A stretch of DNA of 64,000 nucleotides from a beta proteobacterium AAP99 (lineage in GTDB: Bacteria; Pseudomonadota; Gammaproteobacteria; Burkholderiales; Burkholderiaceae_C). Location of the stretch: contig LJIA01000007.1 of the NCBI GenBank assembly GCA_001295775.1, positions 162,988-226,987 of the forward strand. The letters run 5' to 3'. Below are positions 62,920 through 64,000 of this stretch, piece after piece. A program made the translations under genes and the position numbers. The first letter of the stretch is position 1; every line of letters starts with the position of its first letter. The notes under the pieces were generated by a model that saw nothing but the letters and a program-made list of their open reading frames with translations, was not told the origin of the DNA and searched no databases.

Positions 62920-63183
62920 TCAGAGCGGCGAGCCGTCCTTGCGCTTGAGCCACCAGTAGGCCAGGGCTGACACCCCGCCCACCATCACAACGGCACTGAT
63001 CACGCGCAGCAGGCTGAATACCCAGGCAATGCCGATGCCCAGCGCCGCCCAGTGCCACCACTGCTGGCCGTGGTGCCCCAGGGTCATCTGATTGATCACG
63101 TAAAGCATCAACAGAATGAGCGGCCCGGTGAACAGGAACTGAAAGGCCTTGAGGGTCTTGTAGCCGGGGATGACGTGCTTCAT
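62920..63183 (-). CDS. Small inner-membrane protein of unknown function
   Basis: An 87-residue protein with three hydrophobic stretches (FLFTGPLILLMLYVINQMTL, WAALGIGIAWVFSLLRVI and AVVMVGGVSALAYWWL). It opens MKHVIPGYKTLKAFQ and ends KRKDGSPL. ATG at 63183 follows AAGGAGCG. I recognise no family. Confidence 0.75.
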   Translation of the reverse strand: MKHVIPGYKTLKAFQFLFTGPLILLMLYVINQMTLGHHGQQWWHWAALGIGIAWVFSLLRVISAVVMVGGVSALAYWWLKRKDGSPL

Positions 63184-63322
63184 GTTCTGCGCTCCTTGGT
63201 GCCAGCGGTGTGCTGATGGAGGCAGTGTGCGTGCGCTGCTTTGGCTTGGCACCCGAGTTGCGACGGATGGGCGATGGTGCGGCGCGAATCGCGAGCGGCT
63301 GGGGCGAGCCGCCTGCGCGCGC

Positions 63323-63745
63323 TCACCCCAGTTGCCGTGGCGGGGGTAGAGGGTAGAACGTGTGCCGGTCGATGGGGCCGATTGGCACGAAGCGGATGTG
63401 CGTGGCTGCAATCTGGAATTTGCCGCCTCCGCGGAACGTCACTTCAAGGGCGCACTCGCCGGTGGCAGTGAAATCGGGATCAAACAGGGTTCCCTGTCCG
63501 CCACCGGGAAAGTCGATCCAGAACTCGTCGACCTGACGGCCGATCAACCGGATGGCGCCGGGGGGCGCATCGCCCGCCAGTTCGATGTGCAGCAAGTACT
63601 CGTCTGCACAGCCGATGCTGGTTGCCGGGTCAGGAGCGTCGTAGTAGTGACACACATCGCCCAATGTCAGGATGCATGTGCCATCCCCGTGCGACTCGAG
63701 ATGGACCAGCGTGGCTTCCAGTGTGTCGAGCTTGACCGCGCTCAC
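63323..63745 (-). CDS. Hypothetical protein
   Basis: A 140-residue soluble beta-rich protein (HLESHGDGTCILTLGDVCHY, FWIDFPGGGQGTLFDPDFTA, ALEVTFRGGGKFQIAATHIR). No signal or membrane segment. Its start overlaps the end of the GNAT gene by ATGA, so it is co-translated with it. No family recognised. Confidence 0.7.
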   Translation of the reverse strand: MSAVKLDTLEATLVHLESHGDGTCILTLGDVCHYYDAPDPATSIGCADEYLLHIELAGDAPPGAIRLIGRQVDEFWIDFPGGGQGTLFDPDFTATGECALEVTFRGGGKFQIAATHIRFVPIGPIDRHTFYPLPPPRQLG

Positions 63746-64000
63746 GGCGTCTCCGCCCGATCGCGCGCAACCATTGCCAGATAAGCATCCATCGTCAGCG
63801 GCCCGACGAGCTTGACCATCGTGTGCACGGTGTTCTTCTGGCGGCCGAAGTCCACGTCGTGTCGGGTCTTGATGCGCATATAGCCATTGCGTGCCCAGAA
63901 GGCCTTGCCGCGCGCGTTCTGCTCCACCACGCCCAGCCGCAGGGCCACGCTGCCCTGGCTGACGAGCCAGTCTTCCAGTGCGGTGTAGAGCGGCTGGGGG
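63742..64000 (-). CDS. GNAT-family acetyltransferase, C-terminal part (partial, continues beyond window)
   Basis: The visible 85 or so residues carry the last part of a GNAT fold: LRLGVVEQNARGKAFWARNG followed by MVKLVGPL. The frame is open to the window edge, so the N terminus and acetyl-CoA loop lie outside. It overlaps the 63323 gene. Confidence 0.7.
   Translation of the reverse strand, partial: PQPLYTALEDWLVSQGSVALRLGVVEQNARGKAFWARNGYMRIKTRHDVDFGRQKNTVHTMVKLVGPLTMDAYLAMVARDRAETP

Overview
This is a GC-rich bacterial chromosome segment with dense, mostly house-keeping gene content. Several features point to a betaproteobacterium, most likely Burkholderiales (Comamonadaceae-like). These are the run lolB-ispE-tRNA-Gln-prs-rplY, a RibBX-type riboflavin protein beside ribH and nusB, the mutM-dynamin-mutY cluster, DUF6502/DUF5666 genes, and beta-alanine:pyruvate transaminase near mmsA. 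This placement is inference from gene content, not a database match. I see no integrase, transposase, prophage or CRISPR array.

Layout. 0-6.5 kb: amino-acid catabolism (M20 amidohydrolase, argE, mmsA, beta-alanine transaminase), with a ParD/ParE-like toxin-antitoxin pair lodged between the two beta-alanine pathway genes. 6.5-7.4 kb: a small secreted protein behind what I read as a cyclic-di-GMP-I (GEMM) riboswitch. 7.4-12 kb: a Fur-box-controlled TonB siderophore receptor with PiuC-type hydroxylase, then a methyltransferase and a two-TM potassium channel. 12.3-19 kb: a hybrid histidine kinase whose phospho-acceptor histidine position is lysine, then divergent DUF5666 lipoprotein and DUF6502-DUF5666 operons. 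19-26 kb: a molybdopterin oxidoreductase, a lipoprotein zinc aminopeptidase, fadD and two unknown secreted proteins. 26-36 kb: a livF remnant, GNAT, pyrF, hslR, a nuclease-like gene, terC under a yybP-ykoY manganese riboswitch, aspS, DUF502 and FmdB genes. 36-43 kb: a solitary IorB-like molybdoenzyme, a frameshifted secreted-protein gene, an unknown gene, an MFS transporter and arginase. 43-64 kb: core genes (rplY, prs, tRNA-Gln, ispE, lolB, TPR lipoprotein, mutM, dynamin-like GTPase, mutY, rapZ, pncC, pgpA, thiL, nusB, ribH, ribBX, comEA-like, pth) and smaller genes, including an atypical SDR and a peroxiredoxin.

How genes work together. mmsA plus the transaminase can convert beta-alanine to acetyl-CoA. 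The Fur box, receptor and PiuC form an iron-uptake unit. The ribBX-ribH-nusB-thiL-pgpA-pncC-rapZ-LON genes run in one direction with short gaps or overlaps and probably form one or two long operons. mutM and mutY (8-oxoguanine repair) flank a dynamin-like GTPase that overlaps mutY.

The most interesting non-coding content is a family of about ten dispersed intergenic palindromic elements built around CCGC-TTGTCTGGT-GCGG, plus the two riboswitches. Gene-free stretches without a named feature (for example 34651-34767, 39345-39580, 44866-45036 and 49604-49742) show nothing I can identify.
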